Assembly: GCA_965178125.1 (NCBI GenBank)
Contig: CBCXTV010000007.1
Coordinates: 1-54,615 of the forward strand
DNA length: 54,615 nt
From: Bilabrum cf. latius
Lineage: Eukaryota; Bigyra: Bicosoecida; Bigyra; Bicosoecida
Direction of reading: 5' to 3'
Under the pieces are notes generated by a model. That model did no database searches. It worked only from the letters and a program-made list of their open reading frames with translations, and was not told where the DNA came from. Shown one piece after another: positions 53,903-54,615 of this stretch. Within the stretch, counting starts at the first letter, position 1, and every line of letters begins with the position of its first letter. The position numbers were made by a program, and so were the translations under genes.

Positions 53903-54615
53903 TATTACGCGTATACGCCACCGCTAGCACGACTGTTGTCGGCGACAATGGCACATCACATCGAATGCTGATACCAAGCACGATCCGCACTGTGATAACT
54001 CCATGCTTTCCTAATGCGTCCTACCATTTTCCCACCAGCTTCGCACTGTCGTCGATTGATCGCACCCTGGTTGCAGCGCGGTCGTCCGCGCGATGCAAAC
54101 CAGCGATTGCAGCGGCAGCAGCTTCTCCGCCAGGTATGTCCCGGCGTCGTTTGGGTCGGCGCCGAAGCGTGTGACAATCAGCGCCCGGAATAAAAATGGT
54201 CCGATTGCTCAAAAAGCCAATGAGGACATGTGACGAGCTTATGCACGGGACGGCGGCAGGCTCGTTTCCCGGCATGGGACGGGGCGGCGAAGGGCTCGTT
54301 CCCCGGTTCACAATTGCGAGAGCTCGTGCATTGATCAACATGTCCTGTCTCGAGAAATCATTCCACACTCACACCTCCTCGAAATGGCGTAACACCAAAT
54401 GCTCGGCACAAAAGAATGCGTGTCATGCAACGATTGCTTCATGGGAGCACCACGACTGGCCGACCGTTCACCATGTGGACGAAACTCTGCGGCTCGAAGT
54501 CCGCATAGGTACTTCTGTTGTGCATGAGATGCCCGATCTCATCAGGCGCTGACAATCCGGCATCGACAAGGACGTCATCGAAATCGATGACGAGACTACC
54601 GCTCACGCTGACTCC
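53903..54615 (-). pseudogene. 5' part of the six-exon gene, copy 4, cut by window end
   Basis: Similarity to copy 1 resumes at 9851. It holds exon 2 (VTRFGADPNDAGTYLAEKLLP type sequence), intron 1 with its two conserved-loop hairpins, and the 3' part of exon 1 from 54439 to the window end. Separated from its 3' half by the foreign segment. Confidence 0.6.

Larger units (their letters stand above)
44050..54615. repeat. Tandem repeat unit, copy 4 (partial, diverging)
   Basis: Fourth copy, cut by the window end inside exon 1 of the six-exon gene. Up to about 47 kb it is nearly identical to copy 3, including shared variants in the Rep-like gene. From about 48.3 kb substitutions and indels become frequent, its transposase is frameshifted, and 53011-53902 has no visible similarity to the 8954-9850 segment it replaces. 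This is what an array edge escaping homogenisation would look like. Confidence 0.93.

Noticed and set aside
1-54615. CRISPR array, tRNA, rRNA or spliced-leader RNA genes
   Set aside because: No short regularly spaced repeats with unique spacers, no tRNA B-box context, no rRNA core strings, and no copy of the dinoflagellate spliced-leader sequence was seen by eye.

Overview
This is eukaryotic nuclear-type DNA, most likely from a dinoflagellate. That rests on four things. I recognise, from memory only, several protein families typical of dinoflagellate genomes: a Rep-like HUH/SF3 protein, a DDE transposase with an 'IPAKMTWALQPCDTH' block, a basic 'NAERRKARLKRKA' coiled-coil protein and an 'EED' protein with a CPGTRRSQDP block. 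All believable genes lie on the minus strand, as in dinoflagellate unidirectional gene clusters. The inferred introns are GT...AG, and most acceptors are followed by G. The genes sit in a long tandem array. I saw no bacterial operon features, rRNA, tRNA or CRISPR.

The window is a direct tandem array of one ~14.68 kb unit: copy 1 at 1-14678, copy 2 at 14679-29360, copy 3 at 29361-44049, and a partial copy 4 at 44050-54615. Copies 1-3 are nearly identical apart from scattered indels. Copy 4 is near-identical up to about 47 kb, then increasingly diverged, and at 53011-53902 it carries ~0.9 kb unrelated to the corresponding part of the other copies.

Running along copy 1 (genes on minus): a GGGC-rich array (165-508); the Rep-like gene (882-2536); a cluster of palindromes (2766-2867); a T-rich gene-free stretch with a degenerate repeat; a basic coiled-coil ORF (3733-4224) overlapping the end of a two-exon DDE transposase (4095-6007); a second GGGC array; a decayed 3' duplicate (~7280-7780) of the following gene; a six-exon dinoflagellate-type gene (8075-10722); a small beta-rich orphan exon (11141-11634); a gene-free stretch with a polypurine tract and a perfect 20-bp-arm hairpin (12625-12667); a third GGGC array; and a Cys-rich protein gene (13479-14189).

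The most unusual feature is a family of short hairpins, nine clear copies plus one doubtful copy per unit. The stem sequences differ from copy to copy but stay complementary, while a ~16-nt loop, CGGCnnnRGGCTCRTT, is conserved. They sit in introns and just beyond gene 3' ends. Because each unit also encodes a HUH-nickase-like protein, a family that acts on hairpins, a nickase/hairpin partnership like RAYT/REP or a CRESS origin is a testable hypothesis. The unit could be a chromosomal array or a circular replicon read as a concatemer; the sequence alone does not decide.
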